Notes under the pieces: model-generated
What the model was told of the DNA's origin: nothing
The model's database searches: none
What the model saw: only the letters and a program-made list of their open reading frames with translations
Program-made: the position numbers and the translations under genes
Part shown: piece after piece, positions 34,584 through 42,733 of the stretch
Layout: every line of letters begins with the position of its first letter
Numbering within the stretch: position 1 is the first letter of the stretch
Source of the DNA: Achromobacter sp. UMC71
Lineage (GTDB): Bacteria; Pseudomonadota; Gammaproteobacteria; Burkholderiales; Burkholderiaceae_B
NCBI RefSeq assembly: GCF_014170305.1
Contig: NZ_LZZT01000052.1
Coordinates: 1 to 63,624, forward strand
Direction of reading: 5' to 3'
DNA length: 63,624 nt

Positions 34584-34895
34584 ATGTCCCGGAAAGACCC
34601 CGACCCCTCAACCCCTGTCCTGTTCAAATGGGCAGCCATGCTGGAAGGCGTGACGCTGCTGGTGCTGCTGGGCATCGCGGTGCCGTTGAAGCACGTTGCC
34701 GGCATGCCCAGCGTGGTGTCGTGGGTAGGGCCGGTGCATGGGGTGGCGTTCATGGTCTATATCGCACTGGCCTGCAATGTGGCGGCGGCGCAGGGGTGGC
34801 CTCGCAAGCGGCTGGTGTGGACACTGGTGGCGACGGCGGTGCCGTTTGGCGGCTTTGTAATCGCGCGGTCGCTGGGCCGCACGGTGCGGGCGTAG
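34584..34895 (+). CDS. DUF3817 family membrane protein
   Basis: About 103 residues from ATG 34584, or 114 from ATG 34551. It has three hydrophobic segments and the family pattern KWAAMLEGVTLLVLLGIAVPLK, followed by VGPVHGVAFMVYI. Function is unknown. It is four bases from the next membrane-protein gene, so the pair is probably an operon. Confidence 0.8.
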   Translation: MSRKDPDPSTPVLFKWAAMLEGVTLLVLLGIAVPLKHVAGMPSVVSWVGPVHGVAFMVYIALACNVAAAQGWPRKRLVWTLVATAVPFGGFVIARSLGRTVRA

Positions 34896-34898
34896 GCG

Positions 34899-35327
34899 AT
34901 GGCGTATCTGATGGTCAAGTCGCTGCACCTCGCGCTGGTGCTGTTCTGGGTGTCGGGGATGGTGGTGCAGGCGTTCGTGCTGGCGGCGGCCGACAAGCTG
35001 CCTGGGCCGGCGCTGCCGCAGGAACTGGCGCGGCTGCGCCTGCTGCGCAAGTGGGAGCGCATGCTGACGACGCCGGCGATGGTGGGCGCGCTGGCCAGCG
35101 GCGTGTATCTGGCGACGAGCGCGGGATGGTTTGGCAGCGGATGGCTGTCGGTGAAGCTGGCGTTGGTGCTGGCCCTGGCGGCGGTGCATGGAATGCAGGC
35201 GGGGCGGTTGCGGCGGCTGGCCGACGCGGCGGGGGATGCGGGCGACTTGGGACGCGGACGGCTGTTACCGGTGGTGCTCACGGCGCCGGTGCTGATTGTG
35301 CTGCTGGTGGTGGTGAAGCCATTCTGA
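34899..35327 (+). CDS. CopD/HemJ-like (DUF2269-type) membrane protein
   Basis: 142 residues with four hydrophobic segments. The first contains KSLHLALVLFWVSGM, whose histidine is typical of CopD/HemJ-like heme or copper-related membrane proteins; a lysine sits in WLSVKLALVL. The exact family (CopD, DUF2269 or HemJ-like) cannot be settled by eye. It follows the DUF3817 gene by three bases. Confidence 0.7.
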   Translation: MAYLMVKSLHLALVLFWVSGMVVQAFVLAAADKLPGPALPQELARLRLLRKWERMLTTPAMVGALASGVYLATSAGWFGSGWLSVKLALVLALAAVHGMQAGRLRRLADAAGDAGDLGRGRLLPVVLTAPVLIVLLVVVKPF

Positions 35328-35633
35328 CGCTGGCCAGGGTGGGAGGGCCCACAGCCCCTGGGCTGGTAGTCCGGATTCTGGAAAAAATAGGCCAATAAAT
35401 CGGCAAATAGAGCGGCAAAATAACCGGAAATTTTCTCTACAGCAGAGTGGTCAATTTCATTGAAGAATCCTGAAAATTCAATGGAATAGAGACCGGACAA
35501 ATTGGGAAAAAAACCGGCAAAAGTTCAGGTGCATTTTGGGGCACCGCATGTCGGCTCGCGATTCCGACACGAACCCTCCGCCCGAAGGCCATTCGATCTG
35601 GCTCCGCACGATGTTCCTGCGTAAACTCCCCCC
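35328..35633. other. intergenic region with short AT-rich tandem repeats
   Basis: No gene. Three tandem 11-12-base units, each beginning CAA and ending CGG (35393-35403, 35404-35415, 35416-35427), are followed by an inverted repeat CATTGAA/TTCAATG (35458-35464 and 35477-35483). The stretch is clearly more AT-rich than its surroundings and precedes an orphan ATPase gene. Confidence 0.5.
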
Positions 35634-36248
35634 ATGCTACGCATCGACAACCTCACCAAACACTACGGCGACTACGTCGTCTTCCAAGGCCTGACGCACA
35701 CGTTCCCGCCGGGCTGCGTGGCGCTGTGCGAAGAAGACAGCACGGGCAAATCCAGCCTGCTGGGCATCATCGCGGGCGTGGTCGCGCCGGATGCCGGCGA
35801 CGTCTGGATCGACGGCCATTCGCTGACGCACGCGCCGCAAGCGGCCCGAGCCCGGCTGGCGTATGTGCCGGACAACTGCCTGACGGCGCCCATGCAGACG
35901 GGCCGCGGCTTGCTGGCGCAGGTGGCGTCCGAGAAAGGCGTGCCGCTGGACGACGCCACGCTCGATCTTGCGCGCCGCCTGGGCCTGGAGCCGCATCTGG
36001 ACAAGCGCTTCGAGCAGATGTCGACGGGCACGCGCCGCAAGGTCTATCTGACGGCGGCCAACCTGGGGCATCCGGCGGTGGTGATTGCCGATGGCGCGAG
36101 CAATGGCTTGGATACGGCGGCGCGCAATGTGCTGGCCGAGGTGTTCAAGACCTGGGCGCAAGACCGCGTGGTGCTGTTCGCCAGCCATGATCCCGAGCTG
36201 GTGCAGGCATGTGGCGCGCGCTCGGTTGAAGTCGCGGCGCTGCGCTAG
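35634..36248 (+). CDS. orphan ABC transporter ATPase with degenerate motifs
   Basis: A 204-residue CcmA-like ATPase domain. Motifs are altered: Walker A reads E33-EDSTGKS, so two of the usual glycines are E33 and S36 although G38-K39-S40 remain. The signature is MSTGT instead of LSGGQ. Walker B ends D-G where the catalytic D-E is expected (VVIADGASNGLD). The switch histidine (FASHD) is kept. No permease or partner is adjacent. It may bind ATP without turning it over normally, or be a regulatory or decaying paralogue. The start is ATG 35634. Confidence 0.8.
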   Translation: MLRIDNLTKHYGDYVVFQGLTHTFPPGCVALCEEDSTGKSSLLGIIAGVVAPDAGDVWIDGHSLTHAPQAARARLAYVPDNCLTAPMQTGRGLLAQVASEKGVPLDDATLDLARRLGLEPHLDKRFEQMSTGTRRKVYLTAANLGHPAVVIADGASNGLDTAARNVLAEVFKTWAQDRVVLFASHDPELVQACGARSVEVAALR

Positions 36249-36249
36249 G

Positions 36250-36954
36250 CTAGGCGTCTTCCAGAAACCCCAGGGTTCGCAGCTCGGCAATCGCGCCCAG
36301 CTCTTCGTCGCGCCGCTTCTTGGGCGCGGCCAGCGACGCGGCCATCAGCATGGCGGGATGGTCGGACTCATCGAATCCCCTCAGCACGCTGTCGGCAATG
36401 GGGAAGGCCTGGGCAAAGCGTTTGTCCAGGGCATGGTGGCCGGGATAGCGGCCGCGCTTGTCGAGGATGACCTGAGTCCGCGGATCGCGTTTGATCAGGT
36501 GCAGGGGTACGCCTTCGCAGCGCAGGCCCAGCAGCTTGGCTTCGCTGATGTCCAGGGCCCAGTCGGTGTTGGCGTAGAACGCGGCGCGGGCGGCGGCGAA
36601 CTGGGCCAGGCGCGGGCCGTCTTGGCAGAAGGCTTCGGGGGTGAGGTTGAGGTTGATCTTGCCGATCTTGCCGACCAGTGTCACGCGCCGAAAGAATGAG
36701 GCCCACACGAGCAGGATGGGGTTGGTGGACAAGTCCTGGACCACCACGTCTTCGAACACGCAGGGCATGATCATCGCGTTGACGGCGCGGCAGCCGGACA
36801 GGCGGACGTGCTGCACGCGTGACATGCGCGCGGGAATTTTCACCATCGACAAGCTGCAGTTGTCGAACGTGCAGTCGTGCAGATGCAGGTCCTGAAAATG
36901 GGATTGGCCTTTGTCATGGGCCATCCGCAATGTCGCGCCTTCGATTTTCTGCAT
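36250..36954 (-). CDS. hypothetical protein with pentapeptide-like N-terminal half
   Basis: 234 residues. The first 100 or so contain short beta-helix-like runs (FQDLHLHDCTFDNCSLSMVKIP, VRLSGCRAVNAMIMPCVFEDVVVQDLS) resembling loose pentapeptide repeats. The rest (WALDISEAKLLGLRCEGVPLHLIKRDP) is not recognised. It starts at ATG 36954; the frame has no usable start above. Its end is one base from the end of the orphan ATPase gene (convergent). Confidence 0.65.
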   Translation of the reverse strand: MQKIEGATLRMAHDKGQSHFQDLHLHDCTFDNCSLSMVKIPARMSRVQHVRLSGCRAVNAMIMPCVFEDVVVQDLSTNPILLVWASFFRRVTLVGKIGKINLNLTPEAFCQDGPRLAQFAAARAAFYANTDWALDISEAKLLGLRCEGVPLHLIKRDPRTQVILDKRGRYPGHHALDKRFAQAFPIADSVLRGFDESDHPAMLMAASLAAPKKRRDEELGAIAELRTLGFLEDA

Positions 36955-37123
36955 CGTGCGCTCGCGCCTGGGGTGGATGATGTCGCCGTGGGTGCCAATG
37001 CAATGGGCCTTGGCGATCGCAGGTCACTTCGGGCCCTACACGTCCCCGACGACACGGGGTTCATCGCAAGCCGCGGGTCCGGCCGCGGGCTTGCAATGTG
37101 ATTGTCGCGGCTTGCCTTGCGGC

Positions 37124-38017
37124 TTACTTCTCGGCGTACTTCTTTTTGGCCGCGTCGTAGACGTAGGTGACCGTGTCGGCCGCGCCCAGCTGGCGCGTCT
37201 TGCCCGGCCCGGTGATCATGGTGCCGCTGGGCGTGACGGTCAGGCGGGGCATGTCGCTGCCGGCCTGCGCGGCAAAGCCCAGTTTGCCGCTGCGGGTGGC
37301 GCAAGGCATGACCTCGCCGCCGTCGCAAGCCGCGGCGTTGTCATCGCCGGTGAGGAGGCTGCCGACGTAGGTCCAGACGTTGTCCTTGAGTTCGTCGCGC
37401 GGGCCGATGTTGAAGACGAACAGGGCGTAGCCTTCGAAGCTGACGCCGTTTTCGAAGCCTTCGGTGGGCACGGCCAGCAGCAGTTTGCCGGCGGGGGTGC
37501 GGTATTCAAGGGGCTTGCGGCGGGTGTCGACGTTCTCGGGGCGCTCGTAGGCGCCGAACTGGCCGATGGTGTGTTCCATGCCACGGAATTGCCAGGGGCG
37601 TTCGGGCGACGAGCCGGTCAGGGTGAAGGTGGCTTCGGCCAGGTTGACCTGGGTTTCGGGGCCGACGTCGTCTTCGCCGGGCTTGCCGTATTTTTCACGG
37701 GTGTCCCAGGCAAAGCCGGTGAAGTAGCGGGTGCCGTCCAGTTCGAAGGCGTGGCCGAACCAGTAGGTGGCGATGCTGCCGTTGGCGACTTCGTAGGAAT
37801 CGGCGCCCTTGCCGTCGATCTGGTAGATGAAGTACAGGACCGTGGGGCCGTCGGGCGGCGTCACGGCGGCGCCCTGGGCGACGTCCAGCTTGGGGGCGGC
37901 AGCCTCGGCAGCGGTGGCGGCGGGCACGAATACCGTGGCCAGGGTAGCGGCGCACAGGCCGGCCAGGACGGCGCGCAGGCGGCGGGTGGGGAAGCGAGCG
38001 TTCGGACGGGTTTGCAT
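37124..38017 (-). CDS. hypothetical secreted protein
   Basis: 297 residues with an N-terminal signal (about 1-37, core LRAVLAGLCAATLATVFVPAATA after several arginines). No domain is recognised in the mature part; it contains aromatic-rich beta-like stretches (YWFGHAFELDGTRYFTGFAWD) and two cysteines near residue 230 that could form a disulfide. Probably periplasmic. A single gene, with hairpins in the upstream region. Confidence 0.65.
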   Translation of the reverse strand: MQTRPNARFPTRRLRAVLAGLCAATLATVFVPAATAAEAAAPKLDVAQGAAVTPPDGPTVLYFIYQIDGKGADSYEVANGSIATYWFGHAFELDGTRYFTGFAWDTREKYGKPGEDDVGPETQVNLAEATFTLTGSSPERPWQFRGMEHTIGQFGAYERPENVDTRRKPLEYRTPAGKLLLAVPTEGFENGVSFEGYALFVFNIGPRDELKDNVWTYVGSLLTGDDNAAACDGGEVMPCATRSGKLGFAAQAGSDMPRLTVTPSGTMITGPGKTRQLGAADTVTYVYDAAKKKYAEK

Positions 38018-38065
38018 GTTGGATATCTTCTTGTCGGACTCGTGAAAAGCGCCTTGCGCTTGCCT

Positions 38066-38089
38066 GCCCTGGCAAGCGATTGCCAGGGC
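38066..38089. terminator. perfect 9-bp hairpin downstream of the isochorismatase-fold gene
   Basis: GCCCTGGCA pairs with TGCCAGGGC around a 6-base loop. It lies in the 268-base gap between the isochorismatase-like stop and the secreted-protein start. There is no T tract, so either terminator or operator. Confidence 0.4.
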
Positions 38090-38196
38090 AAGCCCCTCCC
38101 GGGTGACGGCCTGGATCTTCAGTGCCGCCCGCGTCTGGGCGCAATGTGCGGCGCCATGTTAGTGGGCTGCCCGGCTACGCGTCGGACAGCAGTTTG

Positions 38197-38220
38197 CCAA
38201 TTGTGTCGGACTGCAATTGG
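38197..38220. promoter_or_regulatory. CCAATTG-N10-CAATTGG inverted repeat
   Basis: A 24-base operator-like palindrome with 7-base arms, overlapped by two direct copies of GTCGGAC (38181 and 38205). It lies upstream of the secreted-protein gene. The regulator is unknown. Confidence 0.35.
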
Positions 38221-38285
38221 TGGGCCTGGCTGACGGATCGCCGGGTGGCTGCCGGCCGCTGGCGTCCGCGTGCGTTGCCGTGCTG

Positions 38286-38870
38286 TCAGGCCAGCAACGA
38301 CAAGGCGTGATCCAGCGACAGCACGTGGGTGCGCGAGGCGAAGGCCGTGGCGAACAGATGCTCGTGTACGACCGGGTCCGGATCAAAGCAACAGTCCTTG
38401 ACGGTGTACAGCCGGAAGTCCGCATCGCTGGCATAGGCGATGGACGACAGCATGACGCCGGTGGACGCGATGCCGACCATGATGAGCGTATCGATGCCCT
38501 GGGCGGACAGGCGCAGTTCCAGGTCGGTGCCGAAGAACACGCTGGCGCGGTGGGCGATGATGACGGGTTCGCTGACCCGCCGGCCGAGCTCGGGCGAGAT
38601 TTCGTCGTCGGTGAACAGGCCCATCTGCTTGATGCCCTGGCCGTTCTTGTTTAGCGGGCTGACCTCGGGGTAGTCGGGGCTGAAGTGGATTTTGGCGAAA
38701 TAGACGGGGATGCCGGCGTGCCGCGCGGCGTCGCAGAGCTGGCGCGTGTTGGCGAGCAAGGTGGGGGCAACCGACGGGAACAGCGTGGTGATGTCGGTCT
38801 GGTAGTGCATGACCAGCAAGGCGGTTTTTGCCGGCACGAGGGTGTGGCCGGATTCAACGCGTGAGGACAT
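38286..38870 (-). CDS. isochorismatase-fold (cysteine hydrolase family) protein
   Basis: 194 residues of the isochorismatase-like fold. The usual catalytic aspartate position in the first strand (ALLVxD) is H22 (ALLVMHYQTD). The loop that normally holds the nucleophilic cysteine reads VGIASTGVMLSS, with glycine instead. Cysteine-free members such as EntB-type isochorismatases are known, so it may still be an enzyme, but not a classical amidohydrolase. Substrate unknown. The start is ATG 38870. Confidence 0.82.
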   Translation of the reverse strand: MSSRVESGHTLVPAKTALLVMHYQTDITTLFPSVAPTLLANTRQLCDAARHAGIPVYFAKIHFSPDYPEVSPLNKNGQGIKQMGLFTDDEISPELGRRVSEPVIIAHRASVFFGTDLELRLSAQGIDTLIMVGIASTGVMLSSIAYASDADFRLYTVKDCCFDPDPVVHEHLFATAFASRTHVLSLDHALSLLA

Positions 38871-39323
38871 GGCGGGTATCCGTTAGGAAGGTACTGGGAA
38901 CGGGGATGACGTTCTGGCGGCCGGCCGCGGGTGGCAGGGCTGGCGCGTTATTGATCATAAGGGGGAAACGGGGCGGTGGCACAGCAGGCCGCCTACGGGT
39001 TTTACCCGGGTGCTACCGGTCGGTCTGGTCTGCGGCCAACCGTTGGAGATGACCTGGCAGTGACTTGTTGCGTTGCTTGGTCTGAGATCAGCAGTATCAG
39101 GGCAAATTGTGGGGAGATCGCTTGCACAATGATCGGCTGAAGACGTTCTGGATCGCTCGCTTATCCCAGCGGCGAACGGGTCATCTGTAAAAAGCTCGCT
39201 TGGATCGCAGTTAACCGAGAGGCGGGTGACGTTGTTTCAGGCATCCCGGAGGGTGCAGAAAAGTTCGAGGGTCGCCTCCCGGTACGGGAAAGCCCGTACT
39301 CGCCAAACTCAAGGAGTGCGTTG
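38871..39323. other. intergenic region containing the left 22-bp direct repeat
   Basis: No convincing gene on either strand. From about 39013 onward it is the left part of the segment bounded by 22-bp direct repeats. No BrnT-like toxin was found in any frame ahead of the BrnA gene. Confidence 0.5.
39013..39034 (+). repeat. 22-bp direct repeat, left copy
   Basis: Identical to 39622-39643, beginning CTACCGGTCGG. The right copy is exactly the stop codon and last six codons of the MocR gene, so this copy is a duplicated gene end, as expected for an att-like site. Confidence 0.8.
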
Positions 39324-39602
39324 ATGCCCAAGAAACGCGATGAGATATCTGAATTGGAAGCCGCGTTGTTGCGTAGTGCCAAGCAAGCCGTCAATGGTCA
39401 GTATGCGCGTGTGCACACGCCCGAGGAGATCGTGCGGCGTCGCGGTCGGCCGGTAGGCAGTACCGCGGCGGTGCGCAAAGCGGCCACGACCATTCGTCTT
39501 GATGAGGAAGTCCTAGCCGCGTTCAAAGCAACGGGGCAAGGCTGGCAGACGCGCATCAACAATGCGTTGAAAGACTGGCTGAAAACGCATCAGCCCATTT
39601 GA
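39324..39602 (+). CDS. BrnA-like antitoxin, orphan
   Basis: About 92 residues. A basic N-terminal part (MPKKRDEISELEAALLRSAKQAV) is followed by a GRPxGS motif and a ribbon-helix-helix-like end (ATTIRLDEEVLAAFKATGQGWQTRINNALKDWL), the typical BrnA antitoxin C-terminus. BrnA represses its operon and neutralises the RNase toxin BrnT, normally encoded just upstream. No brnT is visible here. ATG 39324 lies seven bases after AAGGAG; TTG 39321 is less likely. It lies between 22-bp direct repeats. Confidence 0.8.
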   Translation: MPKKRDEISELEAALLRSAKQAVNGQYARVHTPEEIVRRRGRPVGSTAAVRKAATTIRLDEEVLAAFKATGQGWQTRINNALKDWLKTHQPI

Positions 39603-39621
39603 TCGCGAACCGCTCATTGAA

Positions 39622-39643
39622 CTACCGGTCGGTCTGGTCTGCG
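39622..39643 (+). repeat. 22-bp direct repeat, right copy (3' end of MocR gene)
   Basis: Second copy of the repeat at 39013-39034. On the minus strand it encodes the terminal residues A-D-Q-T-D-R and the stop codon of the MocR gene. Confidence 0.8.
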
Positions 39644-40953
39644 ATCACCCGCGCCACGGCTGTCAACGACCGCCGCAGTTCGTCCAGCCCAACCGACCCC
39701 AGCGCCAAGCGGATGGCATGCGGCACGTGCGAGACGGCGAAGGGATGCGCCGTAGAGACCGAGATCCGCTCACGCATCAAGGCCATCGCGATGGCGTCGG
39801 CGCGCACCTCTTGCGCCAGCGGCAGCCAGACGAAGTAGGACGTGGGGTGGCTGACCGGGCCAAGCCCGTCCAGGATGTCGGCGGCGATGCGCTGGCGCTG
39901 TGCGGCGTCGCGACGCTTTTCGGCTTCGAGCCGCGCCACGGTGCCGTCTTCGATCCAGCCGCAGACGATGGCCGTCATGGTGGCGGGCGTGTTCCAGGTG
40001 GTGGCGCGGATGGCGCGTTCCAGCTTCGGCACCCAGGCCGCCGGCGCGCTGATGGCGCCTACGCGCAGGCCCGTGGCCACACTCTTGGACAGGCTGGAGA
40101 CGTATAGCGTGGACTCGGGTATCAAGGCCGCCAGCGGAAGCGGCGCAGGTTCGGCCAGAAAGGCGTAGGCGCCGTCCTCGATCAATATCAATCCATGCCG
40201 GCGGATGATCGCCGCTAGCGCCTCGCGCCAAGCCAGGCTTGTCACCCAGCCCAACGGATTGTGCAGCGTCGGCATGGTGTACACCGCCCGCACGCGCCGG
40301 CGGCGGCACAGGTCCGCCAAGGCATCCAGATCCATGCCGTCCGGCGTGGCGGGCACAGGGGCCAGTTCCAATCGCGAGAACTCCGCCGCCAGCATGAAGC
40401 CGGGGTACGTCAGCGCGTCGACGGCCACCACGTCGCCCGGCTCGAACAAGGCCATGGCGGCGATGGTCAGGCCGTGCTGCGCGCCGCTGACGAGCAAGGC
40501 CGAGTCCGCGGTGGCCGGTACGCCTCGGGCCACCATGTGGGCCGCTGCAATCGCCCTTTCGGCCTCGCTGCCGCCGTGGGGCCGATAGCGCAACAGCGCG
40601 TCGGCGTCGCCCTTGGCGGCCAGCCGGCGCAGCGCGGTGCGGTACAGGTCGGATTGGCCCGGCAGGGTCGGGGAATTGAAGGTGAGTTCGGTGGTGTCGT
40701 CGCTCCAGGCGCGCAGGTCGATGCCGTGGCCGCGCGGCAGCGCTTCCTTGACGAAGGTGCCGCGGCCGGACTCGCCGCTGACCAGTCCCATCCCCTGCAG
40801 TTCGGCATAGACGCGTGTGGCGGTGGCCAGCGCCAGGCCTTCGCGGGCGGCCAGGTCGCGGTGCGTGGGCAGGCGCGTGCCGGGGCGCAGGCGGCCGGCG
40901 CGGATGTCGGACGCCAGCCGGTCGACCACGTCTTTATAACGGGACAGGGGCAT
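39622..40953 (-). CDS. MocR-like PLP-dependent GntR family regulator
   Basis: 443 residues. An N-terminal GntR winged helix-turn-helix (about 1-75, RPGTRLPTHRDLAAREGLALATATRVYAEL) is joined to a fold-type I aminotransferase domain. The PLP lysine is in SSLSKSVATG and the cofactor aspartate in LILIEDGAYAFL. MocR regulators bind PLP or an amino-acid adduct and usually control a divergent gene; here that is a TauE/SafE exporter 114 bases away. The start is ATG 40953. Its last codons are duplicated at 39013. Confidence 0.92.
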   Translation of the reverse strand: MPLSRYKDVVDRLASDIRAGRLRPGTRLPTHRDLAAREGLALATATRVYAELQGMGLVSGESGRGTFVKEALPRGHGIDLRAWSDDTTELTFNSPTLPGQSDLYRTALRRLAAKGDADALLRYRPHGGSEAERAIAAAHMVARGVPATADSALLVSGAQHGLTIAAMALFEPGDVVAVDALTYPGFMLAAEFSRLELAPVPATPDGMDLDALADLCRRRRVRAVYTMPTLHNPLGWVTSLAWREALAAIIRRHGLILIEDGAYAFLAEPAPLPLAALIPESTLYVSSLSKSVATGLRVGAISAPAAWVPKLERAIRATTWNTPATMTAIVCGWIEDGTVARLEAEKRRDAAQRQRIAADILDGLGPVSHPTSYFVWLPLAQEVRADAIAMALMRERISVSTAHPFAVSHVPHAIRLALGSVGLDELRRSLTAVARVIADQTDR

Positions 40954-40959
40954 GGAAAA

Positions 40960-41040
40960 GCGTATCCATGACGATTATTTGGATGCGCCGATTATCGGGC
41001 CTAGGATGGCATCGCACAACGCACCGGGCGGTGCGTATCC
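40960..41040. promoter_or_regulatory. direct repeats GCGTATCC in MocR/TauE divergent promoter
   Basis: GCGTATCC occurs at 40960-40967 and 41033-41040, with a near-inverted copy (GGATGCGC) at 40981. MocR dimers typically bind direct repeats in the divergent promoter, so these are operator candidates. Confidence 0.35.
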
Positions 41041-41067
41041 GATAGCCAGTGTCAGCGGTTTTCAATC

Positions 41068-41832
41068 ATGGATTTCAGTTTTCAGGTCATTGCGGTATCC
41101 GTCGTCGCCGTCGGTGTCATCGGCTTCATGAAAGGGGCGTTCGGGGGCGGCTTCGCCATCATCGGCATTCCGCTCCTGGCGCTGGTGATGGACCCGATCA
41201 AGGCGGGCAGCCTACTGGCGCCGATCTTCGTGGCGACCGATTTCTATGCCTTCCGCTACTGGCGTCCGCGCACATGGTCGCGGCCGGACCTGGCGTATCT
41301 GGTGCCGGGATTGCTGGTGGGCGTGCTGGCGGGCTACTTCGTGCTGCGCCATGTGAACCGGCACTTCGTCGAAATATTGATGGCCGTCACCACGTTGCTC
41401 TTTGCCTGGCTGTGGTGGCGTGGCGGCGCGGCGGTGGTGGAACGCCCCAGGTCGAAGAACAAGGCCTTGCTGGCGGGCAGCGCATCCGGCATCACGACCA
41501 TGGTGGCGCACTCGGGCGGGCCGCCGCTGGCCATGTACCTGTTGCCGCTGGGCCTGTCCAAGGAGATGTATGGCGGCACGACCAGCATGTTCTTCACCCT
41601 CGGCAACCTGCTCAAGGCAGGGCCTTGGCTGGCGGTGGGGGAACTGACGGCGGGGTTCTGGGGGCTAGTCGCGATCTGCCTGCCCGCGGCGTTTTTTGGC
41701 GTGTGGGCGGGGTGGCGGCTGCACCATCGGCTGAATCAGGCGCAGATGGTGCGGGCGTGCTATGGCTTGCTGGTGGTGACGGCGACGAAGCTGTTGTGGG
41801 ATGGGGTGGCGGGGGCGCTGGGGTGGGGATGA
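41068..41832 (+). CDS. TauE/SafE family sulfite/organosulfur exporter
   Basis: 254 residues with about seven hydrophobic segments. The N-terminal repeat carries the family motif MKGAFGGGFAIIGIPLLAL and the second repeat GITTMVAHSGGPPLAMYLLPLG. Members export sulfite, sulfoacetate or related anions. It is divergent from a MocR regulator, its likely controller. It converges with the SDR gene after seven bases. Confidence 0.92.
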   Translation: MDFSFQVIAVSVVAVGVIGFMKGAFGGGFAIIGIPLLALVMDPIKAGSLLAPIFVATDFYAFRYWRPRTWSRPDLAYLVPGLLVGVLAGYFVLRHVNRHFVEILMAVTTLLFAWLWWRGGAAVVERPRSKNKALLAGSASGITTMVAHSGGPPLAMYLLPLGLSKEMYGGTTSMFFTLGNLLKAGPWLAVGELTAGFWGLVAICLPAAFFGVWAGWRLHHRLNQAQMVRACYGLLVVTATKLLWDGVAGALGWG

Positions 41833-41839
41833 CGGGCCC

Positions 41840-42601
41840 TCACTTCCCGCCCGTCGCATCCAGGAACGTCCCCGTCACAAACGACGCTTCCGCCCCTGCC
41901 AGCCACAGGATCGCGCGCGCCACTTCCTCGGGCTGACCGCCCCGCCCCATGGGGATCGTGTCCTTGACGCGGTCCACCCTGCCCGGTTCGCCGCCGCTGG
42001 CATGCATCTCGGTGTAGATGTGCCCGGGACGCACGCAGTTCACGCGGATGCCTTCGCGCGCGACTTCCTTGGCCAGGCCGATGGTGAAGGTTTCCAGCGC
42101 GCCTTTGGATGCAGCGTAGTCGACGTATTCATTGGGGCTGCCCAGCCGCGCCGAGCCCGACGAGACATTGACGATGGCGCCGCCGCGGCCGCCGTGGCGG
42201 TGGGACATGCGCTTGATGGCCTGTTGGGCGCACAGGATGGGGCCGATGGCGTTGACGGCGAAGATGCGTTGCATGCGTTCGTAGCCCAGGTCTTCCAGCC
42301 GTGACTGCTGCGCGATGATGCCGGCGTTGTTGACCAGCACGTCGATGCGGCCGAATTCGCGGTCGATGGCGGCGAACAGCTGGGTGACCTGCTCGGGGTC
42401 GGCGCTGTCGGCGCGCACGGCCAGCGCGCGGCGGCCATGGGCTTCGATGTGGGCGGCGACGTCATGCGCGGCGGACTCGTTCGAGACGTAGCTGATCGCG
42501 ACGTCGTAGCCCTGTTCGGCGGCCAGGCGCGCGGTGGCCGCGCCCACGCCGCGGCTGCCGCCTGTGATCAGGATCAACGGGGTTTGGGAAGAAGCTGTCA
42601 T
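41840..42601 (-). CDS. SDR family oxidoreductase
   Basis: 253 residues of the classical SDR type. The nucleotide motif is TGGSRGVG, the NNAG motif is present, and the catalytic serine, tyrosine and lysine lie in VNVSSGSARLGSPNEYVDYAASKGA. The C-terminus (ASFVTGTFLDATGGK) is typical of glucose dehydrogenase/3-oxoacyl reductase-like members. Substrate unknown. The start is ATG 42601. Confidence 0.9.
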   Translation of the reverse strand: MTASSQTPLILITGGSRGVGAATARLAAEQGYDVAISYVSNESAAHDVAAHIEAHGRRALAVRADSADPEQVTQLFAAIDREFGRIDVLVNNAGIIAQQSRLEDLGYERMQRIFAVNAIGPILCAQQAIKRMSHRHGGRGGAIVNVSSGSARLGSPNEYVDYAASKGALETFTIGLAKEVAREGIRVNCVRPGHIYTEMHASGGEPGRVDRVKDTIPMGRGGQPEEVARAILWLAGAEASFVTGTFLDATGGK

Positions 42602-42733
42602 GGCAAGAACCTTTACGTGATGAGGGGATGAAGCGGGGGGCCAGCGCGCGCCCGCGTGGTCACGGAACGATGCGTGGCGATAGGATAATGCGTCCGATGC
42701 GATGAGGCGGCCTGCGCCGTCCGCCGCGCGGGG

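Noticed and set aside
39041..39320. brnT toxin gene upstream of brnA
   Set aside because: No frame shows the BrnT pattern; the reading frames here are interrupted or featureless.
39013..39643. tRNA-type attachment site
   Set aside because: The repeats match the end of a protein gene; no tRNA-like fold or integrase is present.
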